Positions 22,249-33,394 of a DNA stretch of 64,000 nucleotides are shown here, piece by piece (within the stretch, counting starts at the first letter, position 1; the number at the start of each line of letters is the position of its first letter). The translations under genes were made by a program, and so were the position numbers. The notes under the pieces are model-generated. The model was not told the origin of the DNA. It was given only the letters and a program-made list of their open reading frames with translations, and made no database searches. The stretch comes from Oidiodendron maius Zn (taxonomy: Eukaryota; Ascomycota; Leotiomycetes; Myxotrichaceae), in NCBI GenBank assembly GCA_000827325.1, contig KN832870.1, forward strand, positions 3,596,001 through 3,660,000. The letters run 5' to 3'.

Positions 22249-24698
22249 ATGCCTGCGGAACAAACTACAGTGTCTGAGACGAGACCGGGTGGTCCAGAGT
22301 CAATGATGGCTTTTCCTCATCCTCTCGACCAACTCTCGGTTGCCGAATCTGATATAGCCCGTCAGGTTATCCTGGAAGCCCATGGCGGCAGCATTGGCTT
22401 GATCTTTCGATCTATTGCTCTGGAAGAGCCTCCTAAGGATGAGCTCATTAAATTTTTGGAGTTAGAGAACGCCGGAAGGCTAACTTTCGAGACACCTCGG
22501 CCAACGAGAGTTGCCAAGGTGTCGTACGACATCGTGCGGGATGATCGAAGCCATGAATACACAGAATCCTTTGTTGATGTCCAGTCTGCCACAGAGGTGT
22601 CACGACGGATAGTTGACGAGGTTCATCAAGCTGCATTGACGACGTACGTGACGCATTTGCAGGCTTAATAATCATGACAGTACTTTTGTTAACTTCATAC
22701 CGATAGTAATGAGTTTCGCGAATTTACTGAAGCGTGCCTTGCATCTCGATTATACCAAAAGGCGATCGCCGAATTTGAGATCCCAGATGGTTTTCGAGTT
22801 CAGATAGATCCGTGGCCATACGGGTCCGATTCGGTCGTCACCCCTCGCTACACGCAGGGTTTATGCTTCGCGCAGGATATTCGTTCCGGAAATGAAGATT
22901 CAAACCACTATGGCTATCCGCTGCCTCTCATTCCGGTCCTGGATACATACCGCAAAGAAATAGTGCGCGTGGACAGATTAGCGACTGGTGGCAAAGAGGA
23001 TGGACTTTCTCATGGAACGCACTCTAGAAACGTCCTCGATCTCTGTGCTCCTGCTGAGTATTTGCCAGAGCTACTATCTCGGCCCCTACGTGCCAGCATT
23101 AAGCCCCTTAGCATCATCCAGCCTGAAGGAGCGTCCTTTCAAGTTAACAATAATCTGGTCAAGTGGCAGAAATGGATTTCGCATTGGCTTCAATCCTCGT
23201 GAAGGTGCCACTCTTCATGATGTGCGATATGATAAACGAAGTGTCCTGTACCGGCTTAGTATAAGTGAAATGACAGTCCCATATGGAGACCCCCGGCCTC
23301 CATTCCATCGCAAGCAAGCTTTTGACTTTGGGGACGCTGGAGCAGGACGTGCAGCCAATAACCTGTCTTTAGGGTTGTGACTGTCTGGGAGTCATTAAAT
23401 ATTTTGATGCTATACTGACTGAACCAGATGGAACATCTAGCGTTAGTAAAAACGTTGTTTGCTTACATGAACAGGACAATGGAATTGGATGGAAGCACAC
23501 GAACTTCAGGACGCAGAGAGCAGTTGTAAGCCGCTCGCGAACTTGTGGTACAATTCATCATTACCCTTGCGAACTACGACTACATTTTTGCCTATAAGTT
23601 TGACCTGGCCGGAGGAATTACTCTCGAGACAAGAGCTACAGGGATTGTCCGTGTGGTCAATATTGATCCTGGGAAAAGGAGTCCCTGGGGTAACGTGGTC
23701 TCGGGAGGTGCTTTGACCCAAAATCATCAGCATTTATTCTGTGTGCGGATAGATCCAGCTGTCGATGGCTATGCCAACACTATCATTGTGGAGGGATCTT
23801 TGCCAATACCTATCTCAAAAGAGCTGAATCCGTTTGGCAATGGCTACGAGGTAATAGAGCAATTTGTTGTCTCACTTCTTAACATGTGCAGCCACTCAGT
23901 ATGATCCACCTTAACCCGGTGTCCCTAATTCAGCAAGGAGAATATTTAAATAATTACGTTAATATTGAAACTCCGACTTTGTAGATTTATATGGCTGACT
24001 TATTTTCAATCAATAGGTCAGACAAAGACCGATTAAGATGTCGCAATCCTTCGACGCTTCGCCCACGACTAATCTAATAGTTAAAATGATGAATCCATCC
24101 AAGCAGAACCCTATTTCTGGTAACCCTGTGGCCTATAAGTTCATACCATCTGCTTCACAACTTCTTCTTGCCCATCCTGACAGCATAATGGCGAAGAGGG
24201 CTCAATTTGCGCAACATCATGTATGGGTTACAAAATATAAAGAGGGTGAGCTTTGGGCTGGTGGTGAATTTACAAATCAGAGTAAGAAGGAGACTGGTGG
24301 TGTAGCAGATGCGGTCGCAAGAGCTGATAATGTCGAAAATACTGATGTTGTTGTTTTGCATACGTTTTGACTTACAGTAAGTATTGCGAATGAGAAAAGG
24401 AGATGTCCAAATACTGAACACCCTAAAAGCACAATCCAAGGACGGAAGACTGGCCAGTCATGTAAGATAGCCAAAAAGCACAATTTTGGAGCATGCATAC
24501 TTACGAACCTCTAGGCCCGTTGAGATTCGCCAGATTCATCTCCGCCCAGCTGACTTCTTCTCCACTAATCCGGCTATTGACGTCCCGGGGGAGAATAACA
24601 ATGCTTCTCTTCTGGCACCTGGATCAGACTTATGCTGCGAAAGTGGCGGCGTGCAGAAATCGCCCGAAGCCCATCTGCAGGGAAAAGGCCAGATTTAG
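22249..24698 (+). pseudogene. Copper amine oxidase (primary-amine oxidase), apparently inactivated
   Basis: The full family layout can be followed: N-terminal N2/N3 domains, DPWPYGSD, RVDRLATGGKEDGLSHGTHS, RLSISEMTVPYGDPRPPFHR with the catalytic-base Asp, EQDNGIGWKHTN, LANYDYIFAYKFDLAGG (first Tyr is the topaquinone precursor) and the copper-ligand pair QNHQHLFC. After the last two introns come HNPRTEDWPVM and LRPADFFSTNPAIDVPG. Introns at 22644-22706, 23851-24016, about 24377-24431 and 24474-24515 still have usable sites. The reading frame is broken at about 23174, 23373 and 23534 (each a +1 or -2 shift), and a TGA at 24368 replaces the Gly codon expected in TFGLTHNPR. Four lesions in one gene, against none in its neighbours, argue for a pseudogene over sequencing error. 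The ancestral role was oxidation of primary amines to aldehydes with H2O2 and ammonia, as a nitrogen source. Confidence 0.85.
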
Positions 24699-25929
24699 AC
24701 CCAAAAGGTAAACTATGACCGTGGTTTTACAGGGTACCTGGGCAGGAATATAGAGCATAACCGACATGATATATATAGCCTGCGATCTAATTTCAACTGT
24801 GATACGCCAAAGGCAATTTGCAAAATTATGCAACTATCTTAAGTTTGCCCCCCAATTCCCAGGACTCAGGTCCTATCTATATTCCCTCAGACCATGTCCT
24901 TAGATTCGGTCTAATTATTCTTGAGATAAATTTTAAACTCGCTCTTATCCTCCGCCCTTACTCACCAGCCAAGGTCTAAGTAGGGAGGCGCATCCTATTG
25001 CCTGATGAGCTATGAGCTTATAGACTGGGGCTAGGTATTCTTGGTATAAAGAGCATTGGCAAGACCAAGCATTCTACCATTATGAGAACATGTGGAGAAG
25101 CGGAAAAGTAGATTTATATTTGGCGCAGGGCAGGGAAGGCCAGATTCAGGAATGTATGACTAATTAGACTTTGATGCCTTAGGCGGGAAGGCATATTGCC
25201 TATCGCCGGGCCGGTTATCTGCGAACCACGTGAATTTCTATATTCCTCTCCAGTCAAGGTCGGGTTATTCGTTGAAAAGTTTTTAGAAGTATAGGATCCA
25301 GACATATTACTGCTTAGATTTGGAAAGGGGAGCTACTTATTGATAAGTGCAGCAACATATTGTGGTCTGGACAGAAATAATTCACGGTTGGACTGGCACA
25401 CAAGGAATAATTTCGGGAAGCGAGGTAAACACCCGCGCCTGTGAACCTTCGTATTGTTTTGGATTGTATCGTTTTCCCCTCCACAATATTAATTGCTCTC
25501 TTCGCGGCGGGATTAGGCGTCGACGACCTACTATACTGATCCATTCCACTGGTAGGAGGCAGTGTATGGTCTCGAGGCCAAAGCTGCAGTCAACAACGCG
25601 TCTTCTCTGGAAAAGAAACGCGCCCCTTTCTCTTTGTCTAGCTGAAGCTGCACCACTCAACCACCTTGACACGCCCCACGACCCGAAGACAACGCCGATA
25701 ATCCATTTATTGCACGGAGCCAGGCTGTGGCAATTATTTTAGTGACTCCTTCCTCACCCAACTGCCTCTCGCGATCATATCACAGCCCTCGATTTTCGGT
25801 TCGCCACGGATCACGACAGGAGCTCAAGAAGAGCCGACTGCTGGAACAGCGCGCAACCTGACCGCAGATAACTGCTGCCAAGTCTTGTAGCTAAGAAGGT
25901 TGCTGCATCTGCTGCAGCAGTTTATCAAT
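24699..25929. other. AT-rich intergenic stretch with weak internal repeats
   Basis: This 1.2 kb has no supported gene. A 30-base imperfect direct repeat (about 23 of 30 identical) lies at 24901-24930 and 25021-25050. The last 200 bases are less AT-rich and should hold the apsA promoter and leader, with tgctgcatctgctgcagcag just before the start. The middle could be decayed mobile DNA, but I can identify no element. Confidence 0.4.
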
Positions 25930-28900
25930 ATGGCAGCTTCCCTTGCAGCAGACAACTCACCTTTAGTTTTGCAGTCAGACATAATGTCGTCAGAAGATAC
26001 TGACCAGAACGATCCTTTCCTCTCTGCATCTACAAGCTCAAACCATCACCGGTTCTCTCATTTCGATAGTCAGTTATTTGCTCTGGGCCCGACGACATCT
26101 CCAGAGCAAGCAAAGCGGGCACTAGAGGCGCATCTTGCCGAAACTGAGCGACGCATTCAAGAAGCTTCAAAGCTTGGCACAAACCTTGTGCAACAACGCA
26201 AGGACCTTGCTGAAAGATTGAAAGATGTTGAGAAGCAACAGAGTGAAGGCGATATCACACCTGAATTGCGCCAAAAACTCATCGAAATTGAAAAGGAGTT
26301 CAACGAAGTGGGACGCGAGAGCGCCAGGGCTTTCCTGCCAAAAGTACGAGTCTCGAGTGGCGAGATAGCTGGATCGCCATTTGCCGGTGATGGAAAGGTA
26401 ACATGCATACCCATCTTCTCTATTGCTTCTATTAATGTGTATAGCAGCGTAATATCAGCCCGTCAAAGTTCGAAAGCCAAGCTACCAATTCGCCTTCTAA
26501 ACTCACAGTTCCAACGAGAAAGCAGCGAAACCAGCCATCAAACCGTGTCCATGATATCGAGTTTGCTACAGAGATAAGCACGTCGTTGCTGTCGCAAGTC
26601 AGACATCTCCAAGCCCTGCTTGCCGAGAAGGATGAAGCATTGAAAACTGTCACTTACGAGAAATCCAGGCTTGAAATAGAAGCGGAGGGATTTAACCAAC
26701 GACTGAGGACTTTAGATGAGAGTGAGCATAGATATAAAGATGAGAATTGGAATTTGGAAACTCAAATTCATGAATTTATGGCTGCGGCAAAGGATGCTGC
26801 AGACAGAGAGAAGAAATTGACACAGAGTCTCAACATTGCACAAGCTGAAAAGAACTCGGTACAAAAGGAGCTTGATGAGATCAAACTCAACCATACCAAG
26901 CTTGCTGAGGATCATGCTGCCGCTCTCAAGCATCATGATGTAGAGCTTGGAAATGTTAAGCGTAATATGACTCTCGCGGAGACCGAACGAAATGCTTTGC
27001 AGCGCAAGGTAGAGGATTTGACAGGTCAAAATCAAGAACTAGCAAAGGCTATTGCCCATCAGCGAGGCAGACTTGAAGACAGAGATCAAGCAACAGGGCT
27101 GAGCGATGATGACTTCGAGACTGCCACAGATAATGTCACCCCTGAGCATTCGCCGCCTCCGTCGCCAATCAAAGGAACCCCCAGGCACAGTATGCTGGAA
27201 TCGGAGACTCTAAAGAGTTCACTGCATCACGCTCATCGGATGATCCAGAATTTGAAGGGCAATATTCACCGTGAGAAGACGGAGAAGTTAGAATTGAAGC
27301 GAATGCTTCAAGATGCGAGGGATGAGTTGGAGGCCCGCCGAAACGAAAGTGGCCTTGGACCTGGCAGCGGCAAGAAGAACCGCAAGGTTGAATCAAGAGA
27401 GTTCAAGAAACCTCTTAAACCTGGTCAACTCGGTGGACTCAGAACCAGCCGGAGCGAAGTCCTGATTGACGAGACCAATTGGGAGGAAGATAATGGTCAA
27501 AGTAGCCCTACTCATTCTGCAGCTCGGACCTCTGTTAGAGTTCCTGCCACTGATCATACCGATACTGCCAATGAAGGAACCGACGATTTCGAGACCGCCA
27601 ACGAGCGAGCTACAGAGACGGAAGATTTCCAGACCGGTCAAGAGGATATGAGTGGCAGTGATGACCTCACAGAGACCGAGGCTGGCCCAAGTGGTACCAC
27701 CCGTAAAAAGTCACCACCTCTTTCTCTGTCCAAAGCAGGAAATCGGGACTCTTTCCAGAGTACGGCATCAACCTCAGGCGATGAATTTAATTACGATGAT
27801 GTGAAGACGCCGACGATACAGCCACAGAGGCTTCGACTCAAGCTTAACAGGGGCGGAAGCCGACGAACAAAAGCGGCAAGTGATGAGCCCACGTTCCAAA
27901 GCAGTCCTCCAAGTTTTGCGAACAGCAGTAATAATGGGACACCTCAAGTTGGAAAGAGTCTGTTTGCTGAACTTGGTGATATGGGAGGTAGTGACGACGA
28001 ATCCATGGAAGGCACCCCGAACCGTAGTCTCTACGCATCCCAGCCCGCAACTCCAGCGTCAAGACCTAGTACGGCGAAAGGCACGCCTGCCCCTGTGGCA
28101 GAACCTCCCGGCATACCTAAACTTCCTATGGTCGATTCTGGAATGATGACCGAGTCTTGGGAACCTGCTCCAGCGACCCCAGAATCTGCAGTGTCTGTGA
28201 TTGCGGAGCCTAGCCTTGTTGGGGTATCTTTCACAGATGCGGCGCATTTAATGAGCGACAAGCACGTCTCTGTAGGATCACAGACCACAGATACAACAAC
28301 TGATGCAGCTAGCCAGTGGCTTGACCCACCACAAGGTGACGTTTCCCAAGGCGACATTGGACCTTTATCGACATCGACGTATAGCGATAGAAGCTCACAG
28401 TATGACCCTGCCATAATGGATGAAAAGCTCGCTAAACCCCCCATTCCTTCCATCGTTGAAGAACCTACGGCTGTTCCTCCACAATTGACAATATCCGGCA
28501 TTGTTGCGGAGCATGTAGAACCTGTAGATCTGGAGATAGAGGCTGTCCCCGACGAGCCAAAGCAAGTCGCTCCTGTACCGATACTTCCTCCATTAGCACT
28601 CTCGATAATTCAGTCAGTCCATACCGAGCCTATCTCACCGCGGAGTCCCAGACGCAATGGTATGCTATTAACTCGAGCTGAATCAGACAAAGACACCGAG
28701 AACGATGCAGAGGCACCGGAAACACCGAAGCCTTCTCTCCTCGGATCCGTCTTTGGATGGAGCAAAGGGAAATCTACTACAGCACCAATCATTGCTGAGG
28801 ATGAGACGCGACAGTCACCAAGCGAATCACCTGCTGCGCATATCCCAGAATCCAGACAACCATTCAAAGAGCTCTCCGCTAATACTAACGAGCGTGCTGT

Positions 28901-30503
28901 AAAGAAGCTCTTCGAAACGAATGACGAGAGCGCTCAGACATCGCTGACGTCGGAGCAAATAGACGAACTATTCAGGAGCAAGAAACAAAGCACAGTTCTT
29001 GGCGAAGATAGTCAAAAGCCTACAAGTCCTAGGCCTCGTCGATCACAAGAGAGCATCGGTAGTATTGGCCGTTCTAGAGCCAAGACGACTGACGCTGAAT
29101 TGTCTCATGAGACTGTATTGCATAGGAGGCAAAATTCTAGAAACGGGTCAGTATCGAGTGTGCATCCGCCATTGCCAACAGATCACAAGCAGGTTATCGC
29201 GGCGGCAGCCCAACGAACTAGTTCTTCCAGTGGCGTCGTCGGTACTATGGGCCCTCCGTTACTACCTGCATCTGCATACAAGACCAACTCTTCGTTCAGG
29301 CCTAAGACTCCAACCTCCCAGACTCCCACCAGCCCTATCCAGGGAGGAACTACGCCTAGAGCCGTGCAATCTAGCCGCTCAGAAGTTCAATCACCTACAG
29401 GAACAGGGAGATCTCGACGCTCTTCTGTTTCGTCCTTTGTGTCTGAGATGGATGCCCGCTTCAACATTCGAGCGGGAGCAGTACCTAATGGCATCGAACT
29501 TGGCACAGACCCGCGAATGATCAATGCAATTACTCAGACAATGATTGGAGAGTATCTCTGGAAATATACTCGTAAGGCTGGTCGCGGATCTATGTCGGAA
29601 AATCGGCATCGTCGATACTTCTGGGTCCATCCTTACACCAGGACTTTGTATTGGAGCGACCATGACCCGCAACATGCTGGCCGTAGTGAGCTGAAAGCGA
29701 AGAGTGTGCCAATTGAAGCAGTTAGAGTTGTGACCGATGACAACCCAATGCCCCCAGGTCTGCACCGAAAGAGCCTGGTTGTCATGACGCCTGGCAGGGA
29801 TGTGAAATTTACAGCGTCCACTGGTCAGCGCCATGAAACATGGTTTAACGCACTCTCCTACCTGCTCTTACGAACTGGAGAGGAAACTGCTGGTGATACT
29901 GCCGAAGTTGCCACTGGCCTCACTCGCGAGGATGTTGACGAATTCAATCCTGGGTTCCGCAATAGCAAAACTCGTCGAGGCCCAACATCTCTATATTCAT
30001 ACAACAGCCGCACGACCCGCAATGAATCCCCCCCTCGGAGATCAGCTCGAGCTTCTGTACAGCCTTCCACGGTCCACAACTCGACATCATCTAGACAGTC
30101 AATGGGCACACTATCCCGATTGAGCAGTTACTTGATGAGTGGCAATGCCCAGACGGCTACTCAGTCGAGCCGGAGAAGTAGACGAAGTGTTGGGGGAGGC
30201 GGGAGTATCTATGAAGCTAGTGAGGTCCATGACAGCGCAGAGGACCTGAGAGAGATGATCGAGAAGCAAGATAGAGAGTCTGACAAACTCGAGGACGTCA
30301 GGGCATGTTGCGATGGTGGGTTTGTCTCTTATCAAGTAAATATCATTCTAACTCGAGCAGGTAAACACCACGTCGGACACCTGCATTCATCTACCAAGGG
30401 ACGCCACTCCCATAATTTTGTAACTGGCACTGCATCAACTTCGCAGCGTCATAGTCAACCAAGGCAACCAAGCCGAAACAGCATAACGAGGCGCACAGAA
30501 TAG
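25930..30503 (+). CDS. apsA: ApsA/Num1-like cortical anchor for nuclear positioning (PH domain)
   Basis: Three exons (25930-26397, 26445-30315, 30361-30503) encode 1493 residues. The N-terminal region has long coiled coils (residues about 55-135 and 200-390, with heptads such as EKDEALKTVTYEKSRLE). A long disordered Ser/Thr/Pro-rich middle follows. The C-terminal PH domain is at about 1130-1250 (MIGEYLWKYTRK, RRYFWVHPYTRTLYWSD, HETWFNALSYLLLRTG). A basic Ser-rich tail ends with RACCDGKHHVGHLH, typical of ApsA. Family role: ApsA/Num1 binds plasma-membrane phosphoinositides through the PH domain and captures dynein and mitochondria at the cortex, controlling nuclear migration in hyphae and conidiophores. 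The first intron has a tandem acceptor (tagcag), and the second intron is 45 bases without an in-frame stop, so minor isoforms are possible. The start gives MAASLAADNSPLVLQ. Confidence 0.93.
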
Positions 30504-31290
30504 ATTCCTATGCGTCCACCAACCCTTTCAGGGGTTCTCTTTACGAATCTTATGTCTCTCCTTTCTTGTTGCAAAGACTGCCACGCATGGAAACTTTTCA
30601 CGACTGCTACACACGGCCGACAGGTCGATCGTGCATGATCCTTTTATATCCAATTTCCTTGTCCTGTATGCTCTAATTGATACCTAGTCTTGGTGGGGAG
30701 TAAGGAAGAATGCATAGGCCAATACATGGCGAGCCGGTCTTTACCCTTTTTATGTTATTGTGAATTAGCTTTGGCAAATGATCTTGGTGCTAGGCTATTG
30801 GTGCTCTTAGAGCATCGGATCTGGAGGCAGATATCCAAATTGACGTCCTACGACTTATTTCCTTTGAGATATCCATCAGCTTAGTAAGGTACCTTTGCTC
30901 TGTAGCTTGTGGCGTCCTAGCTTGTACTGTGCAGACTATCAAGCATTAAACAGAGAATTCGTCTCTAGCCGCTACAGAGTAAGGTAGCACGTCGAAATAG
31001 TCCAAGAATGGAATAAAAGAATTGATCGAATCTCATCCCACAACTCTACATTTCACAAGGTCGCAGTCGGAGACCCAAAAGGGCTACGTCTGATCTTCGA
31101 ACGAACTACAGTACAAGGCAGCTAGGCCATATATGGGCTAGTGGTATTCCAGCGGCTGGCTGTCTTCCTGTACTTGACTCTCATCCACGTACGACGAAGC
31201 TCTGCCCTTCTTGAACTCAGACACCTTGCCGTGAGTGCATAATCGCAAGATCCTGTGCCATCGGATTTGGACGCTTGCAACCCGGTTTCA
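30504..31290. other. Intergenic region, no gene seen
   Basis: It lies between apsA and the next + strand gene. It holds the apsA 3' flank and the downstream promoter. No motif is recognised. Confidence 0.45.
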
Positions 31291-32391
31291 ATGGCACCAA
31301 CTCCCAACCGCCAGCCAGCTCCGATCCTGCCCCCATCGACGCCTCTGAATTCGCGTCCCCAGCCTCAAAACGTAAACCAGCTGCGCGACGGCGCAACCGT
31401 TACGCCCACTACAGAAAACAGAATGAATCCGCCCCCCCTACCTCGGCCCCTCATGACGCCCGCGCGCGAGATGCGCGAGAGCTCGGTGGCCTCGTCGGGC
31501 GGTAGCGCGCGCAAACCGCGCCAGAACTTAGAGGAGCGCGATCACGTCCTGATGCTGAAGCATTGCCACGAGCAACGGCACAATTACAAGGAGGGAACCA
31601 AGGCGCAGTTCTGGACCGGCGTGAACACGGCATTCCAACAGGATACTGGGAAAGTATTGGCGCAGATGAGCGCGACGGTGGCAAGGCTGGTCGAGGCGCG
31701 CAGACGGCAGATCGCGGACTGGGAGAACGGCGTCATCCCGCAAAAGCCTGGGGGCGAGCTGAACGAGTCCCTAGACCGGTGGATGGAGTTCCTGAGGACA
31801 GAAGATAGCGAGGCAGAAGCGGAGCGCATGCGACAGGTTGAGGCGCGGAGGAGGCTCGAGGAGGCAAGGAAAGAGGCAAGAAGAGCCTCTATGGCCGCAG
31901 ATACAATATCGAGTTCTCAGCCCCAGATCAGGCCTGCAGTGACGTCGCAGGCGCCTACGGCAGATATGGGACAGGGCAGTCAGGATGGAGGAGAGATGGT
32001 CCCCGCGAATGGACAAGCCGATATTAATGGCTACAACCCGCGAAAGAGAAAGCGTCAAACAGAGCGTCAGCAGGCTCGGGAGCTGCAGTCTCAGATGCAA
32101 CAACAGCAACAACAGGAAGCCGCATGGGTGTACGCGCAACAGCACCCAATCGAGCCGCCCAAGAGAGTCATTGTCGAAGGCGCATTAACAAAGGAGGACT
32201 GGATGGAGATTATCGGCAGCGACGCGCGCCTCCGAGCTCTGGAGAACAAGGTCGAGAGGATAGAGTTGATCTGTTCCCAGAACAACAAACTGTTACTACA
32301 GCTCATGCAGAATCAGAACAGTAAGGACCGGAGCGAGGAGGAGCGCGTGCCGGTGCATCTCGACGCCGAGTTTGAACGGGATTACCTGTGA
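31291..32391 (+). CDS. Uncharacterised fungal protein with a helical DNA-binding-like domain and coiled coil
   Basis: Single-exon frame of 366 residues. A proline-rich disordered head (about 1-75) leads to a compact helical domain at about 80-150 with HVLMLKHCHEQRHNYKEG, FWTGVNTAFQQDTGK and LVEARRRQIADWENG. Its spacing of helices and Trp residues recalls Myb/SANT or trihelix domains, but I cannot assign it. A Glu/Arg-rich helix follows (about 175-210), then a basic patch PRKRKRQ (likely nuclear signal), a Gln run and a C-terminal leucine-rich coiled coil (LRALENKVERIELICSQNNKLLLQLM). I infer a nuclear, possibly DNA-binding role. ATG 31291 is chosen because the frame upstream lacks an ATG. Confidence 0.8.
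   Translation: MAPTPNRQPAPILPPSTPLNSRPQPQNVNQLRDGATVTPTTENRMNPPPLPRPLMTPAREMRESSVASSGGSARKPRQNLEERDHVLMLKHCHEQRHNYKEGTKAQFWTGVNTAFQQDTGKVLAQMSATVARLVEARRRQIADWENGVIPQKPGGELNESLDRWMEFLRTEDSEAEAERMRQVEARRRLEEARKEARRASMAADTISSSQPQIRPAVTSQAPTADMGQGSQDGGEMVPANGQADINGYNPRKRKRQTERQQARELQSQMQQQQQQEAAWVYAQQHPIEPPKRVIVEGALTKEDWMEIIGSDARLRALENKVERIELICSQNNKLLLQLMQNQNSKDRSEEERVPVHLDAEFERDYL
32097..32117 (+). repeat. CAA/CAG glutamine run
   Basis: A short trinucleotide run coding for about seven glutamines inside the preceding gene. It could vary in length between strains. Confidence 0.6.
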
Positions 32392-32481
32392 TCATGTGGA
32401 TTTCTCACTGATCTTGCATTCTCTGATGCAGAAAGGCTGCTCTGCTTGAGGTCAGCACGGGTTCTCAAAAACCCTCGAGTG

Positions 32482-32880
32482 ATGTCGGAACTATTTCGAT
32501 CCCAACTCGATCAATCGATCGCCTTTCCCGAGCAACCCAATGTGCCTCAATATCATGAAAGAAATAACCACCCTCCCAAACAGATACCCATTCACTCTAT
32601 GTCACGTTGGTCACGCCACTTATATGCTTACCTGACCGAAATCTTCTGGCTGGCATGGCAAATACTCCAACATTTTATTGTAGACTCAGAGTGAGTATTT
32701 GTTCCAAACTCTTTCAAGTTGTTCTTCGCCCAACGCGCTGCTAATATGCTGGCTGGCAGGTCAGGAGCTGCGCTGGTTGCACAGCAAATCAACCACATTA
32801 TATATCGATCTTCTGCACACGGCGTTTGTACCACGGAAGAGAGCCTAGGGATATGGCTTCTCCCCGCGTGGATGGGATAG
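32482..32880 (+). CDS. Small spliced gene, unknown product
   Basis: Two exons (32482-32690 and 32760-32880) read in phase for 109 residues. The intron is convincing: donor GA|GTGAGT, branch-like TGCTAATATG and acceptor TGGCAG, 69 bases. Exon 1 contains YLTEIFWLAWQILQHFIV, a hydrophobic stretch that could be a single membrane helix or an amphipathic helix. Exon 2 encodes ALVAQQINHIIYRSSAHG and ends in LLPAWMG. A second ATG in frame at 32599 would give about 70 residues and may be the true start. It starts only 90 bases after the previous gene, so it could also be a spliced 3' UTR of that transcript. I do not recognise the family. Confidence 0.45.
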
Positions 32881-33394
32881 GAGTAAGGGTGGAATTTGTT
32901 TGGTGAATTTTCCGGGTGTCTTTGTGTAGCTATATCAATACCCCAAGTCGTACTTTCTCGTATATGGATGGTGCCCCAAAGTTCTCATTACTTGCCCTTT
33001 AGACCTGTCCATGTCAAATAATACACGATTAGAGACATTTCATGGTGCCATTTTAGAACTACTCCATATTGGTATTGTATTCTATAACAATTCCCCACAG
33101 CTCTTGTTCAATAGTACATATTATAACTGTTTTATCACCCAACCAATTTCCCTTAATGAAATGGCTAGCAATCAACTATCTTTAGCGCCCATAACACACG
33201 TGTATAGTGTATAGCTTTCCCTTCGTTTCTGCCCCTAACGCCATCGCTATGGACTGCGAGCACAGGTGGAACCTCCACAAAGATATGGAGTCGCATAAAG
33301 CAGAGAGAGTAGAAGAAATTATGTACAGTGAGAGTCAAAAATTACTAATCCACCCCAAGACAGCCTCATTTGGGCTACCTAATGATACACGGAA
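32881..33394. other. AT-rich convergent 3' region
   Basis: It lies between the small gene (+) and the ssk1 stop (-). No gene is supported. It is rich in TATA/ATAT stretches typical of 3' flanks. Confidence 0.45.

Noticed and set aside
22159-24698. Sequencing error as the sole explanation of the amine oxidase frameshifts
   Set aside because: More than twenty neighbouring genes read without a single indel, so four lesions confined to one gene are more likely real; read data would settle it.
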